A stretch of DNA of 64,000 nt from Lobosporangium transversale (lineage: Eukaryota; Mortierellomycota; Mortierellomycetes; Mortierellales; Mortierellaceae). Below, one piece after another: positions 25,974 through 37,514 of this stretch. Location of the stretch: NCBI RefSeq assembly GCF_002105155.1, contig NW_019028979.1, positions 1,054,001 to 1,118,000 on the forward strand. Reading direction: 5' to 3'. The notes beneath the pieces are model-generated. The model saw only the letters and a program-made list of their open reading frames with translations. It was not told the origin of the DNA and did not search any database. Made by a program: the position numbers and the translations under genes. Numbering within the stretch: position 1 is the first letter of the stretch; each line of letters begins with the position of its first letter.

Positions 25974-28239
25974 AGGAAGCCGAAAAGGTTCCGGCGCGTC
26001 ATTATTTATTATACTTCATTGATAATAATCTGCAGCTCACTAAGATGCAGCTTTTGATTGGGCGCAAGCAATAATAGTCATTCTCAATGCTTGATGAGAA
26101 AATAAAACTTTCCCCCTATTCAGCAACACACAACAACAAAAAGAGGGCAAAGAGGATGTCTCGTGTCAGGGCTCAAGCTCACACGGTTTTCAATGTTACT
26201 CAAGAATACAACACCTTGCTTAATGACACATATTAGATACTTAATCCATATTATTAAATACATATTTTGTACATGTATACTTTTACAATCAAATAATTTG
26301 AATCATCCATTGCATTGATAGTGATGGCGATGATGATAGTGCTACTCAATTTTCACTTGGATATAGAACGAATTACGCATTTTTTTCCTCTCTTTTTAGT
26401 CAACTACATTATTGGAAGACTAGAGCGCATAAAGAAAAGAGTGAGCAAGCGAAGGAAGGTGTGATTAGAAAAGATGGGTAGATGTCTGGACGTCTCATGC
26501 TATCCATACTTCCAGATAAATGAGAGAGTATATGCACTAATCATCGCTGTCGAGGAGTAATACTTGATGATGTCAAGGATGATGAATTTTTTTAGTCCGC
26601 ATACTCTAACGGTACGAGACACTAAAGTGAGGCACTCCGCACACGACTGCAAAAGCAGTAGCAGAATGGAACACACATACTCCAAGGGAAATTTTTTATT
26701 TCCTTAGCCCCCCTGCAAGAGCATTTTGGGCCAATCGTAGAATTTATTTTATGCTGGAGGCGCAGGGCTCGCTCTCAAGTATCGATAGTTGAAATGATTG
26801 AATAGGAAGCGTCCCTACTATTCTCACGGGATATGCTAGTGTTCTCGGTCCAAATACATTCGTACAATCAGTCCATCGAATTGTCTTTACTTATTGGATA
26901 TCAAAGGTGAGTTTCTTTTACTATACTACTCTGGGAAGCAGGGATCGGTTAAGACTTGATCCAATAGTAGAAGGCCGGATATAAAAATAAAAAATAAAAA
27001 ACAAGTTGGTTTGTCAATGATGGCTGATGATGACTGATGAGTTTTTGTTGGTTTAGCTGTTAGTTGCTTTAAAGTTCCATGCGAACAAAAGGTTTTTTTT
27101 CGACAGGCCAATCCCATGAACTTGATCATGCTCTTCCCAGGGTGACCCAGGCCTATCACAAGAGAGAAATCTTTTTTTTTTTTTCTTTTTTTCATTTTGG
27201 GGCCTTTTTTAGCTTGTGTGAGCTTACAGTATGCTGATAAAAAGGGTTCATTTCAAGACCTCTTCTGAGTAAAAAAAAAAAAACATGCACTTTTCTTTGT
27301 TCTAAACAAAGAGACTGAGAGCTGGTCAATCAAAGGTGATGCATTTCATCGACCCCCTGCTTTTTTTTTTTTTTTTATTTTGTATAAGGAAGCATCTAGA
27401 CTCTCCTTATCCTGACCTTGATGAGAAAAAGAAGATGTAACTGTTGCGGTTATTGTTTTTATTTTGTGCGATAGCTCGTGAGAAATGCAGCAGTCTTTTG
27501 ACAGGAGAGAGAACTAGGAAATGACGAAGCACTATGGGGTGAAGCAAGCTGGCCACAGTTGCTAACTGTTGAAGAAGTAGGTTTAGCTTTTCATTCATAG
27601 AATCAACCGGAATGCAAAAAAAAAAAATCTCACCACAGCAGAGCAGGCACTGCCAGAAGACTTTGCCTGCGGAAATATTTTGTGATTCATTTTCTTTGGA
27701 AACAAAAGAAACAAACATCCAAACAAAAGAAAAAGCGACACTCACGCGTCTTAAGCCTGCACAACCACAACCTACATGCAAACAACGGCGTGTTAATCTG
27801 AAGGAGAATTTTATTTATTTGTTTGTATTGCTTGGCAAGACTCATCCGCGCAATTCTGCGCCAGAGGTGAGCGCGAGAGAAACAAAAAAGCAAGTGAGCA
27901 AGCAGGACACACAAGTTCAACCCAATAGAATTTGTGTATAAATAAAAATCTAATACAAATGAGATGTACTAAAGAGAATCAAATACTGAATGCAAAGATG
28001 TAATAATAAAATAGAATCACAATAGAGTAACCAGGGAGGACATGGTTTTGGATTTAGATCCAATTGAGCCGACAACAGACGAAGCCATCCTTTTGCAGTA
28101 GCGAACACACAGGTGCCAATTGCGATCCTGGGGTTGAGAATAGGGCAAGAACTTGGAGGAAGGGTCGTGGGTGCTTCACACGGGTATGTGATCTTCTTGC
28201 TCGAGCCCAATCGTACAAGGAAAAATTTGTATGAACTCT
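24577..28239. other. Long gene-poor region
   Basis: RVB1 3' UTR followed by AT-rich DNA without a recognisable gene. Short ORFs are low-complexity or lack domains. Contains a 29-nt A run (25941-25969), T runs (about 27172-27184 and 27361-27376) and GTTGTG repeats (about 25297-25320). Confidence 0.5.
25941..25969 (+). repeat. Poly(A) tract, 29 nt
   Basis: Uninterrupted A run in intergenic DNA with no neighbouring retroelement sequence recognised. Confidence 0.95.
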
Positions 28240-28830
28240 TCTCAATTTTTATCTCTTTCCCTTCTTACTTTCTTTCGCTTCTGCCATTATCCTTCTTTGA
28301 CTACTTACCAACCCTTATCCCTCTTTCTCTCACACTCAGTATCCATCATAGTCAACTCCAACTCCCCACTCCCTCTCTAAATTTTCACTCTTATTCTCAT
28401 TCTTCCTGTTTCTCTCCATCCTCTTACGGTCACTACCCATATCTTTGCTACCTTCCTCCCTCTCATACACATATAATCGTTACCTTCTCTCTCTATTGTC
28501 AATTCATCCACATCCTATTTACGTACCTGTAAGTGCTGAAAGATCCAAGATACATCCAGACATACCTGACTTGGTCTCTTTGTTTCTCCATTGTGTCTAT
28601 TGTCTCTCCTCAGCTATTCTCTGTCGCGATCCTCTTTGCCACCACAGTCAATTTTTTTTTTTTTTTTTTTTTTTTTGGTTGAAAGATACCATAGTACTGC
28701 CGAGTATTCCTATTGATGCCGAAAAGGAAATGACATGCTCAAAGAGTTGTGATACTCACCAATCCTTTCCTCTACCTACTTTTCCTTTAGCATCCCATTC
28801 ACTTCATTTGTATACCTTTCATAGCCAATC
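28240..28830 (+). promoter_or_regulatory. Pyrimidine-rich promoter/leader of the CSL factor gene
   Basis: About 590 bp immediately upstream of the CSL ATG is strongly C/T-rich on the plus strand (TTCTTACTTTCTTTCGCTTC and similar) and includes a T run (about 28652-28676). Such tracts are usual in promoters and 5' UTRs of expressed fungal genes. A 5'-UTR intron is possible (GTAAGTG near 28529), but its acceptor is not defined. Confidence 0.4.
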
Positions 28831-31800
28831 ATGAAGCCAACATTTGCTGCTGCGACAGCCGCAGTTGAACCTTCTTCCCAACATTATGACCACTATTATT
28901 CTTCCACATCCTCTTCAACTCCCAGAGCATTTTCTCCAGAGCGGAGTTACAGCCAACGTCCTCATCAATACTCGTCATCATCTTCTTCTACAGCCTTTTC
29001 CTCCTCTTCGTCTTTTTACACCCGTCACCATCCCGCAGACGATCAACATTATAGTCAGCATCGGCACCAATCAGGCGGCTATCGCCAGCATTCATCAGAG
29101 TACACTGAAGATTCACGCAGTCACCCTCACCACTCGCATCGGTATGCAGATTCATCACAGTCCTCACATTCTGAACCCCAGCCCCATAGCTCCTATTCTC
29201 CGCGCCCAACTGGTGCCCAACATGCATATCATCAGTATACACAAAACTACCATGCTTCCGGACAAAATGCCAAACACACTGAGGGATATGAGGGTAAAGT
29301 GCGTAACACAACCCGAGACAACAACGACCATTTAGTAACAGATTCATCTGCCAGGGACCAGCAACATCACCATGATCAGTATGATCGTGATCCTACTTAT
29401 GGTTATTTGAAAGCACATTCACCGCGTTCACCATATTCTCCAGCAGATGAGAGTCCTCCCTCATTAAAATATAATTTACCACCTATCGAGGTGCCAGAAG
29501 AACCCTTCTACCGCAGTGATCTTCCTGGTCGCCACATGCGCTATTTTAGCAATGTGACCAGCCAGGACCGCGAGAACAGTGATGGTTACTTTTCTTCAGC
29601 TCGACATGTTGCGCCAAGCAACACGACCGGTAATTTTGGTCACGGGCCATCCATTAGCCAGTCGTTGGAACGATTCGAGAATACTCGACAACGGCAATGG
29701 CTTCAGCAGCAGCGTCAGCAAGAGCAACACGAGCAACAAGAACAGCAGCCTCAAGGTGCTCGCTTACCCTCCCTCTATACTGCATTGCCTGAGCAACGGC
29801 CAAGTGGTAGTTCATCTTCGATGACACAAAGGTATGAGCCACAACAACCACAGTCGCTGGCTCGTGCACGCTCGCCTACACGTCCTATATTAGAACATCG
29901 TCATGGATCAGATCATCCTTACCAAGAATTCTCTCAGCAAAGTCAGCAGTCGTCGCAGCCATCAGGTCAAATGAACAAGGTCAAGCCACTCCAGCCACGT
30001 TCAATCGCACCAGCACCTACTTCCTCAATTCATCACAAACCTCTCGCTTCTCCAACTACAACAACCTTTGCTCAAAGAAAGGCAGCAGTTGTCCATTCTT
30101 CTGCTCGACATAGTATGATGAAGATTGAACCCAAAGATTTAGACTTCATTGCACCCTATCATCATGTACAGCACTATCGACAGCATCAGGAACAGTACCA
30201 GTCATCAGCATCAAGTGAAACACGGCACGATATCAAACGCAAGTGGGATCGGGATCATTCTCCCATCCGTACTGACACACGCTTGAAGCCATCCCTCGAG
30301 CCAGTCCAGCAGCTGACTGAGACAGCCTCTCAAGAACTACATCTCCTTTCGCACCGTTCAATTCCTTCTATACAAGCTCAATTACGTGCATCGGTCCAGA
30401 AGAAGAACATCATCAACGATAACCAGCAACAGTCTATGCGAACAAAAATACAGCGCTATCAGATGACAACAATCCGATGCTGGCATGGTGCCATCGCTCA
30501 AAAGTCATATGGCATCGAGAAGCGATACCTCTGTCCCCCGCCCATGGTTCAAGTGTCTGCAGGCGTGAATACAAAGCTTATTCGTGATGAACAGCCTCAT
30601 GTGATCATGTCTATCTTACATGAGAAGCTGAATGGTGGTCCTGGACGCCAGGCCCAGAGCGGTAGCGAGAACTTAATGGAGCAGGATTGTGCCCTTGACG
30701 ATCGCCTCAAGTGCTCGTTTAGAAACCTTCATGTAACAGGCACTGGCTCAGATAGCTCCAAACGATTCAAGCTTGGTCTGCAAGTCTTTTTGAACAAAAA
30801 CTCGGCCATCCCGACAGCCATTATGGACTCGAACCCAATTCCAATTATCTCTAAACCATCCAAGAAGACCGCTAAGGCTGGTAATGCCTCTTGTTTCATT
30901 TTGAATGGAATGAGCGTCTCTCTTCTAAATCGTATCAACGCCCAAACAGTGCGAACAAAATACATGGCAGTTGATAACAACGCAGTCTGTGCTAAGATTG
31001 GTTCTTGGTCTTCTTTTACGATTAAGATGGTGAAGCCTCCTCCAGCACCTCCAGTCAAACTGACCACAACTAATAATGTTAACGTATTCCGGACCCCTAA
31101 TCACTCGACCAAGTATGTACCAATCCGCATGAAGGGCGATGGTGGTCAGCCCGTTGGTATAGCAAGGCAGCCAGAGCAGACCGCCACATCATACCACCAG
31201 CAGCAACAACATGGTCCATACCGCCATCAGCAGCAACCACATTCGTCGCAGTCGCACATAGGTTATCATCAACAGCAGCAACAGCGACATCAGCAACAAC
31301 AACAGCAACAGCAGCAGCAGCAGCAGCAACAAGACCAGCAGCAAGAGTCCAATTACGTTTTCTCCAATTCTGAACCAGTGCTTTATGGCTCAGAGATTGT
31401 TCTCATCAACGATTTGACTGGGATCGCAACGGACCGCTTAATCATCCGCAAGGTCGAGAACGGCAAGGTGATTCGCAATGGAAGCGGACCTGTTAGCCAG
31501 ATGCAAAAGATTGTATTGCAGCATCCGGACCGTGTCCATTTAGAAGATGGTCGTCCTTATTATCTCAGCGCATCTTCTATTGGTAGCCCCAAAATCGAAG
31601 GCAAGATTCCACTGCAAGCCGCTATGGATCGCAGTCCTTTACTTGAGTATAGGACGTCGTCCAAGAAGGCTTCTATTTTGGATTTGACAGAGATTTCCGA
31701 GGAAAATGAAGACGAATACTATACAGATGAGAGCTACCATGGTAGACATGGCCAGGCATCTAGACGCGTTTCAAAGGGAAATGAGAATGTCTCAGTCGAT

Positions 31801-32782
31801 GACTTTGTCTGTTGGACCATCGCTGGTATTGGTAAGATAACTTACTAACTTGCTCTACACCTTTTTTTTTTTTTTTTTTCTCTTTCAGAGGTGTTTTCTG
31901 CCCATGTTGCTGGCCTTTGAATTAACGATTATCTCCGCATTTATAATAGCCAAATTTGACTACACTTATTTCGGGCCAATCCCACTATCAAACGACAATG
32001 AGGTGAATCCTCATAAGATACCTCAGGTACTTTCGCACCCACGCTACAACAGCCAGTCCAATACGCTGATGATGAAGGTCAAGAACGTGTTCGAGAGGCT
32101 TTCAGCGGCTGATGAGGAGGCCCGTCTTCGATCCACGTATATTGATGACCCTTATGAACGTAAAATGAGTCTCTCTGAGTTTGTGTACCGGCGATGCGAA
32201 GATGTGAGGCAGCCTATGGAGGATGAAGAAGGCCCTATTCAACTCTGGTTGGCGCAGCATGGCCCTATCCGTATGAGACGTCGTCTATTGAAGGATGTAC
32301 TTCCCTCAGGATCTGAGGAAACAGAAAATGGGGCTAGTCAACAGGATCAAAATGATAATGATGAGGATGATGCCTCTGACCTCGAGGCTGAAGTCGAAGC
32401 CAAGCAGCAACAGCAACAACAACAGCAGCAAATGGAAGACAAACTGCCCAAAATCCCAACAAAGCCCAACGCAGCGTACAGTCATCAGCAACTAAAGCAT
32501 CAACAGCAGTTAAAACAGCAACAACAAATGCAAACTCAACAACAACAGCAGCAATCTGCCAAGCGTGCTAAGATACTCAGACGCCCAATGGGTTTGGAGG
32601 CAGAGCTGCCTTATGGCTGTGAAGTACGTGCTGCTATTGACAGTGAAGGCAATGCGCATGCAGAAATGGACCTTTTGATGGTGGAGCGTGCTTCGGGTAT
32701 TGCTTACCCAACTGGCTACAAGGTTGTATACTCGCGTAGCAATGAAAGCACCGAGTGGACTGTTGAAGTTGTCATAGCCTAA
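28831..32782 (+). CDS. CSL-family transcription factor (CBF11/CBF12-type, RBP-J/Su(H) relatives)
   Basis: Two exons, 28831-31831 and 31950-32782, joined phase 1 (CWTIAGI-AKFDYTYFGPIP), giving 1277 aa. The first 540 residues are Ser/His/Gln/Pro-rich and look disordered. The Rel-homology-like DNA-binding domain begins near residue 545 with IRCWHGAIAQKSYGIEKRYL followed by CPPPMVQ, the DNA-contacting CSL signature. The beta-trefoil domain follows (ISKPSKKTAKAGNASCFILN; LINRINAQTVRTKY region; LTGIATDRLIIRKVENGKVI; PVSQMQKIVL). It is split by a Gln/His-rich insertion (about residues 775-840). The C-terminal part has a second Q-rich segment (about 1150-1210). CSL proteins bind GTGRGAA-type DNA; in fungi, without Notch, they influence cell adhesion, cell cycle and lipid metabolism. 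No disruption is seen. Confidence 0.9.
31261..31343 (+). repeat. CAG/CAA repeat encoding polyglutamine in the CSL factor
   Basis: A run of CAG and CAA codons encodes a nearly pure Gln tract within the beta-trefoil insertion. A second Q-rich array lies at about 32404-32560. Confidence 0.9.
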
Positions 32783-33366
32783 AAAAGCAAGTCAGGTCAT
32801 TGATCTGTTTGTTGCTTTTCTTTCTGTAACACTATAAGTTATATGTATAATAAATCAGTCCTTTTATTGTAATAACTCGAACTATCTCTGCATAAGGATC
32901 CTTAGAACTAGTCATAGCCACCATAGCTATGTTGATGCTACTAATACTACTGGTACAGCTTCCAATAACAATTCTAGAATTGACACCAGTAGTTTCTATT
33001 TTGATTCCTTCCAAAGGGTTAAAGGTACTATAGCAGGTGCTGGAAAAGCTTGGTACTAATGTGGACATGACTCCCTCATAAATACGACCTGTAATAATTA
33101 CGCCGTGCTCCTGCATCCCCGATCAACTTTCAGCCATCAATAGATATATAGCTAGGGGTTCCGCAGCCTTGAAGTTGAAATATAATCACAGGCCGGGAGT
33201 ATCGCAATGAAGGCATGGTAACCTGAAGAAGATGGAAGTGGATATATTTTAGGATCAAGATCGTCATGTTGTCTGTATGTTGGGAATATAATGAGGGGAT
33301 GATTGAGTCCTTGCAGATCAGCCTTGATGGCAACGCTTCCTGCTCAAACTGCTGGAGTTTTCGATG

Positions 33367-33401
<35 letters not shown>

Positions 33402-34089
33402 CTGAATAATAAGATCGCGCCGTGTCTCGTGCTTTTATATATTTATTTTTGCTTACGTCCTGCATTACGGGAACATGTACATGTGAGGGCTTGGTAGGGA
33501 AACATGTTTTTAGCCTGCGGAAGAGACACCTCCCAATGGGAGCACGATGGCTTGTCACACCATCTACTCAAGTCGGTTGAGTATGGTAAGCGTGGCCATC
33601 ACTAATCTTCACCTTCCAGTGTGGGAACCCTTAGTAAACAATTAATGCAGCATACAGATATTTACAGAGGGATACCAAAAATAATAATCTCAATCTGAAT
33701 AATGATGTGGTGTTCCTTGGTCCTTCGATACCAAAGGTTGTGTGATAGTTGATCTAATGCCGCTTGCTTTGGAAGAACAAAGACAAATGAGTCCTATGCT
33801 AATTTTTCTGTTCGTTTGCTACGTAGCGCCACCAATCTCATGTTTTTGTGTAACCAGTAAACCAGTCCTTCCATCCAGAGCGATTTTTTGCAATCATACA
33901 AACAGTGGTCAATCATCAGTATTGCGTTGACCGCAAAGGAAGGAAAGAAAAAGAAAGAAAAGAGGTTTAAACAAATATCATCATCAATAAGACTGTAAGA
34001 GCCCTGATACATTTTTTCCACAGCTCGAACCCGTAGTCAATTGCGGAAGGGTTTTGAGCTCGATAGCCTTGAAAACGCATAGAAGCGGC
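32783..34089. other. Intergenic region with a possible relic ORF
   Basis: Contains the CSL 3' end (ATAATAAATC near 32846) and a minus-strand Met-initiated 94-codon frame (33116..32832, starting MQEHGVIITGRIYEGVM) that is amino-acid balanced but unrecognised and has a stop just upstream. A 31-nt A run lies at 33369-33399. No firm gene. Confidence 0.35.
33369..33399 (+). repeat. Poly(A) tract, 31 nt
   Basis: Uninterrupted A run in the CSL-to-GST spacer. Confidence 0.95.
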
Positions 34090-35211
34090 GTCAGTTATGA
34101 CTAAGCAAGCGAGCTTCTTGACGTGTAAAGACGATCTTTCACAACCACACAAAGCTCCCAAGAGAATACCGACATCCTTGCCAATCCAGAAGTGTCTTAC
34201 TGCCTTCTCTACTGGCGAATGGCTTCTGTTGGCGCTACTCCAAGAGATCTTTTGGCGTATGGAAAGGTCAAGTGGACTAATCAAACAACTGAGGTGAGCA
34301 TCCAATCCATCCAAACCGTGTTCAATTAACGGAAGCTTACACTTGTACACGCACTTCTTTTCTACGTGACATTAACCTTAGCTATGTATTTCTTTTTTTT
34401 TCTTTTTTTTTTTTTTTTTTTTTTTGTATCGGAAGTTTGAGGAATGGGAGAGTCCAAGAAAAGCTCGACCCCCTTCAGGGTCATGCCTGTCTTGAATATC
34501 ATCGCTCCTGACGGAAAGGTAAAGCATTATAAGTATAAATAAGAAATATGCATATAAACAAAATATTTAATAAGCTTCGTGTCTTTTCTATTAAACAGGA
34601 GAACTTTATTGCAGAGTCTATCGTGATCGACCACTACCTTGCAAAAAAGTTTGGACTGTTGGGGGACAACGAGTGGGAAGAGTTCACGATCAAGAGCCTG
34701 TACAACAATATTCATTATCTTCGTGAGCGCTCGCTCATGAGAATGACATGAACATATCCAGACAAGCGCAGACAGGGATTGGACACTTTCCTCAAGCAGG
34801 TGCTGCCTGAATTTATTGATGACCATGAGTTTCATCTAGAGGCTAGTGGATCAACGGCAATAAGGTAACCGTTAAAGATAGCTTCTTTATGATAACACTT
34901 TTTTTTTTTTTTTTTTTTTTTGTTCAAACTGATTAATCATCCCTTTTGTAAACTAAAAGCTCTCACTTGCAGATATCCATCTGGCCAATGTTATCGATCA
35001 CTTTTCGCACCTTCCTGTCGCTAAAGGAATTATGGCACAGTTCCAAAATAGCGAACTGTTGTGGAGGGTCAAGGAGAGTGTCGAACGAGGCCCTAACATT
35101 GCGGCATGGAGGGCCACGGATGAGTTCAAGACTTTTGCTCAAGGATCCATCGACATTTACGCTCGCTCTGCTCCTCCAATCGAAGAAGATGCCACGACTA
35201 AAGAGGCTTAG
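34090..35211 (+). pseudogene. Broken glutathione S-transferase gene
   Basis: Exon pieces read in order as a GST. An N-terminal part contains ATPRDLLAYGKVKWTNQTTE (to about 34293, followed by GTGAGC). Next come FEEWESPRK and, in another frame, STPFRVMPVLNIIAPDGK. Then ENFIAESIVIDHYLAKKFGL and FTIKSLYNNIHYLRER, and finally a C-terminal helical domain LSLADIHLANVIDHFSHLPV ending TTKEA at 35211. Breaks visible are a frameshift near 34455-34464 and a TGA at 34749-34751 where a Trp codon is expected. A one-base loss near 34851-34856 is also inferred, because SGSNGNK can be read only if a base is restored. The N-terminal exon also has stops in its first third. GSTs conjugate glutathione to electrophiles. 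Confidence 0.75.
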
Positions 35212-35450
35212 AAAACCAAAGTATGTCTACCTACCTTCCTGCCTTCCTGTCTCTCTTAGAGAATGCAGTTGTGTAAATGAGACCATAGTTTATTGAATGA
35301 ACGAATAAGCAACATTTGTACATTACCTGGTCAACATCATTTAATAAGAATACACGAATAAAATGTTACTTCTTACAGAAGCTCTCGTAGATATCTCTTC
35401 GTACGGTCTATTCATAATGATGCCCACTCTCACAACTGAGTCATCTTACA

Positions 35451-36180
35451 CATCAAAACCACATCCTGGGTAGTGCCAAGACGGTGAACGATCACAATGG
35501 TCGCTCGATTGATATGTGTCTTATATAGCACCTCCTACATCAATATCTCGGATTTATAATCTAAAAGCTAAAGCATAAGTCTTGCTCGATAACAATAACT
35601 TGGAATTCTGTCCGCCAGATAACTGTGAACACTTGTCATAAACATGTTTTTCATACTTGTTTGCGGATAATATCATTCATAAAATTATGGGTGTTAGCAG
35701 CCTAAACTGCTTTGACAACTTGCTCACGAACCACAGCCTGATCATCTGTAATTTTGTGGCGAAAACTATCCCCATTCGAGACATCGAGCAGGACAAATCT
35801 GATTCACAAAAGTCATATGGAAGCACAGTTAGACGTAACCTTACTAAGAGAAGCCTGAACGACCCTCTCATACTTTATAACCAAAGCAGATATAGCCTCG
35901 TCTAACAACAAAGTCTGAGGATCTTTAATCAATTTGCGAGCAATACTAGTAGCAATACCTTGCTTATGGGCGTCAGATAACAAAGCTCCTTTCTCTTCAA
36001 CCATGGCGTCGTACCCATTTGGCAGACTAGCTAGATAGGTAACAGGCAGCCTCAATCCCTTCGCTGCTGATCTTTATAAGTATCGAGAGTATGCTTTGTT
36101 CAATAATGGCGTTAATCCGAATAACATCCAGTGTAACCAAGCCATCCGAAATAATTATTTGTATTTATATTATATGCTCT
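35451..36180 (-). pseudogene. Decayed ABC transporter nucleotide-binding domain (ABCB type), fragment A
   Basis: The minus strand at 36055-35813 reads LPNGYDAMVEEKGALLSDAH followed by KQGIA, a corrupted ABC signature (normally LSGGQKQRIA). Then comes KDPQTLLLDEAISALV, a Walker B with the D-loop SALD altered. Further on (35514-35451) ATIVIVHRLGTTQDVV matches the H-loop region. Upstream (about 36180-36060) VTLDVIRINAIIEQS resembles the region before the Q-loop with a deletion. No open frame connects the pieces, and no Walker A was found. ABCB proteins are two-domain drug and lipid exporters. This is a relic, not a functional gene. Confidence 0.7.
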
Positions 36181-36800
36181 GCCAAATAAACAATAGTGGA
36201 CCTACTGTCCGACCGGGATTAATACCAACATTTATCATTTAAATAAGGATATCAGAGCGGCTCGAATCGTGGGCAGACGCAGAGAATCCTAAGAAATTCA
36301 GGAGGCAACAAGTCCCGTATATGTTATGGTGCACATATGACTACACAAACATTACCTGAATGTAAACTGACAACAAAGTTGTTAATAAAGACAAACACAC
36401 GAACGAAGGCGGTGTGTGTGCGACAATTTTATCCATTCTCCTTTTTTGACGAATATGACTATTTCTGGTAGTCATTTTTGTTGTGGAAGCTTTATCTCCA
36501 TTTAAAAAATTACCAGCAGGCCCGACATTCCCTCATTTAAATATCTCTTTTTTCTTTTTTTTAAAAAAGCCGCCAACTATTGGGCATAACTCACTCACCC
36601 TATTTTCTTATCAAGGCTCTAATAACAATCATGCAAAACTTCAAAGAGCGGTTACGGGATAGATCGTGCTGAATGGTTTCAAAATAAGATAGGATTTATA
36701 ACTTTACAAAATAGTAGGAATCAAGGATTATACAGAAAATAAAAGAAGTGTACTTAAAAAGGAAATATAGACGGACAAAAGTTTTTAAACTATACTTTCT
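36181..36800. other. Intergenic region
   Basis: AT-rich spacer between the ABC relic and the Zn2Cys6 gene. No gene or repeat recognised. Confidence 0.5.
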
Positions 36801-37478
36801 CTAGCACTGCATAGTTTGGCTATCAAACAACAAGGTATTAACCTTCTCAACGCTCTTGCGGCATTCATATCCGTCCTTAGACTGATGCTGATTATCTTGT
36901 TGTTGATGCTGTGCTTGCTGTTGCTCTTGCTGCTGCTTTTGTCGATGTTGTTGTCCTTGCTGTGGGGTGGATGATGCATCCACATGATGATCGTTTACAA
37001 AAAAGGGCAGGCTTCCACCGTGATGATCAACATCCTCTGTCAGGGTCGACATGAACGAGTCGTGGGATGCTGTCGATCCATCTGGAGAATATCCAGAAGG
37101 TGTATCACACTGTGTTTGTGCATCTTGGCGTGTACTGCCAGACATGCTAGATTCTCCATTATTATTGGGTCCATCGTCTGAGAGCGATCCTTCCATATCC
37201 ATGTCATCAGATGAAATTGCTGGTGGGGAAGGAGGATCCGCTGTATCATCTTCCATCATGGCATGCTGCTGTGGCGGTTGCGACTGTGAAGAAATAACTC
37301 GAGGCTGTTGGCCAGCAACTGGTTGAGTCTGTTGCGAAGCAGGTGTAGGGACAAGAGTGGATTCAAGGGCAGCTTGCATCAGATTAAGCGCATGAGAAGC
37401 GGTGAACGTATGAGAGGAGCCTTCGAAATCACCTGTAGTCTGGGTCATTGGGACAGAAGTTTGTACAGATTGATGGAT

Positions 37479-37514
<36 letters not shown>

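Noticed and set aside
28054-28245. Minus-strand ORFs upstream of the CSL gene
   Set aside because: Short, no recognised motifs, and located in what looks like the promoter region of the plus-strand gene.
31850-31949. In-frame extension of the second CSL exon upstream to 31850
   Set aside because: Using the first acceptor after the T run gives an early stop in phase. The acceptor at 31948-31949 joins in phase and restores CSL-like sequence (CWTIAGIAKFDYTYFGP).
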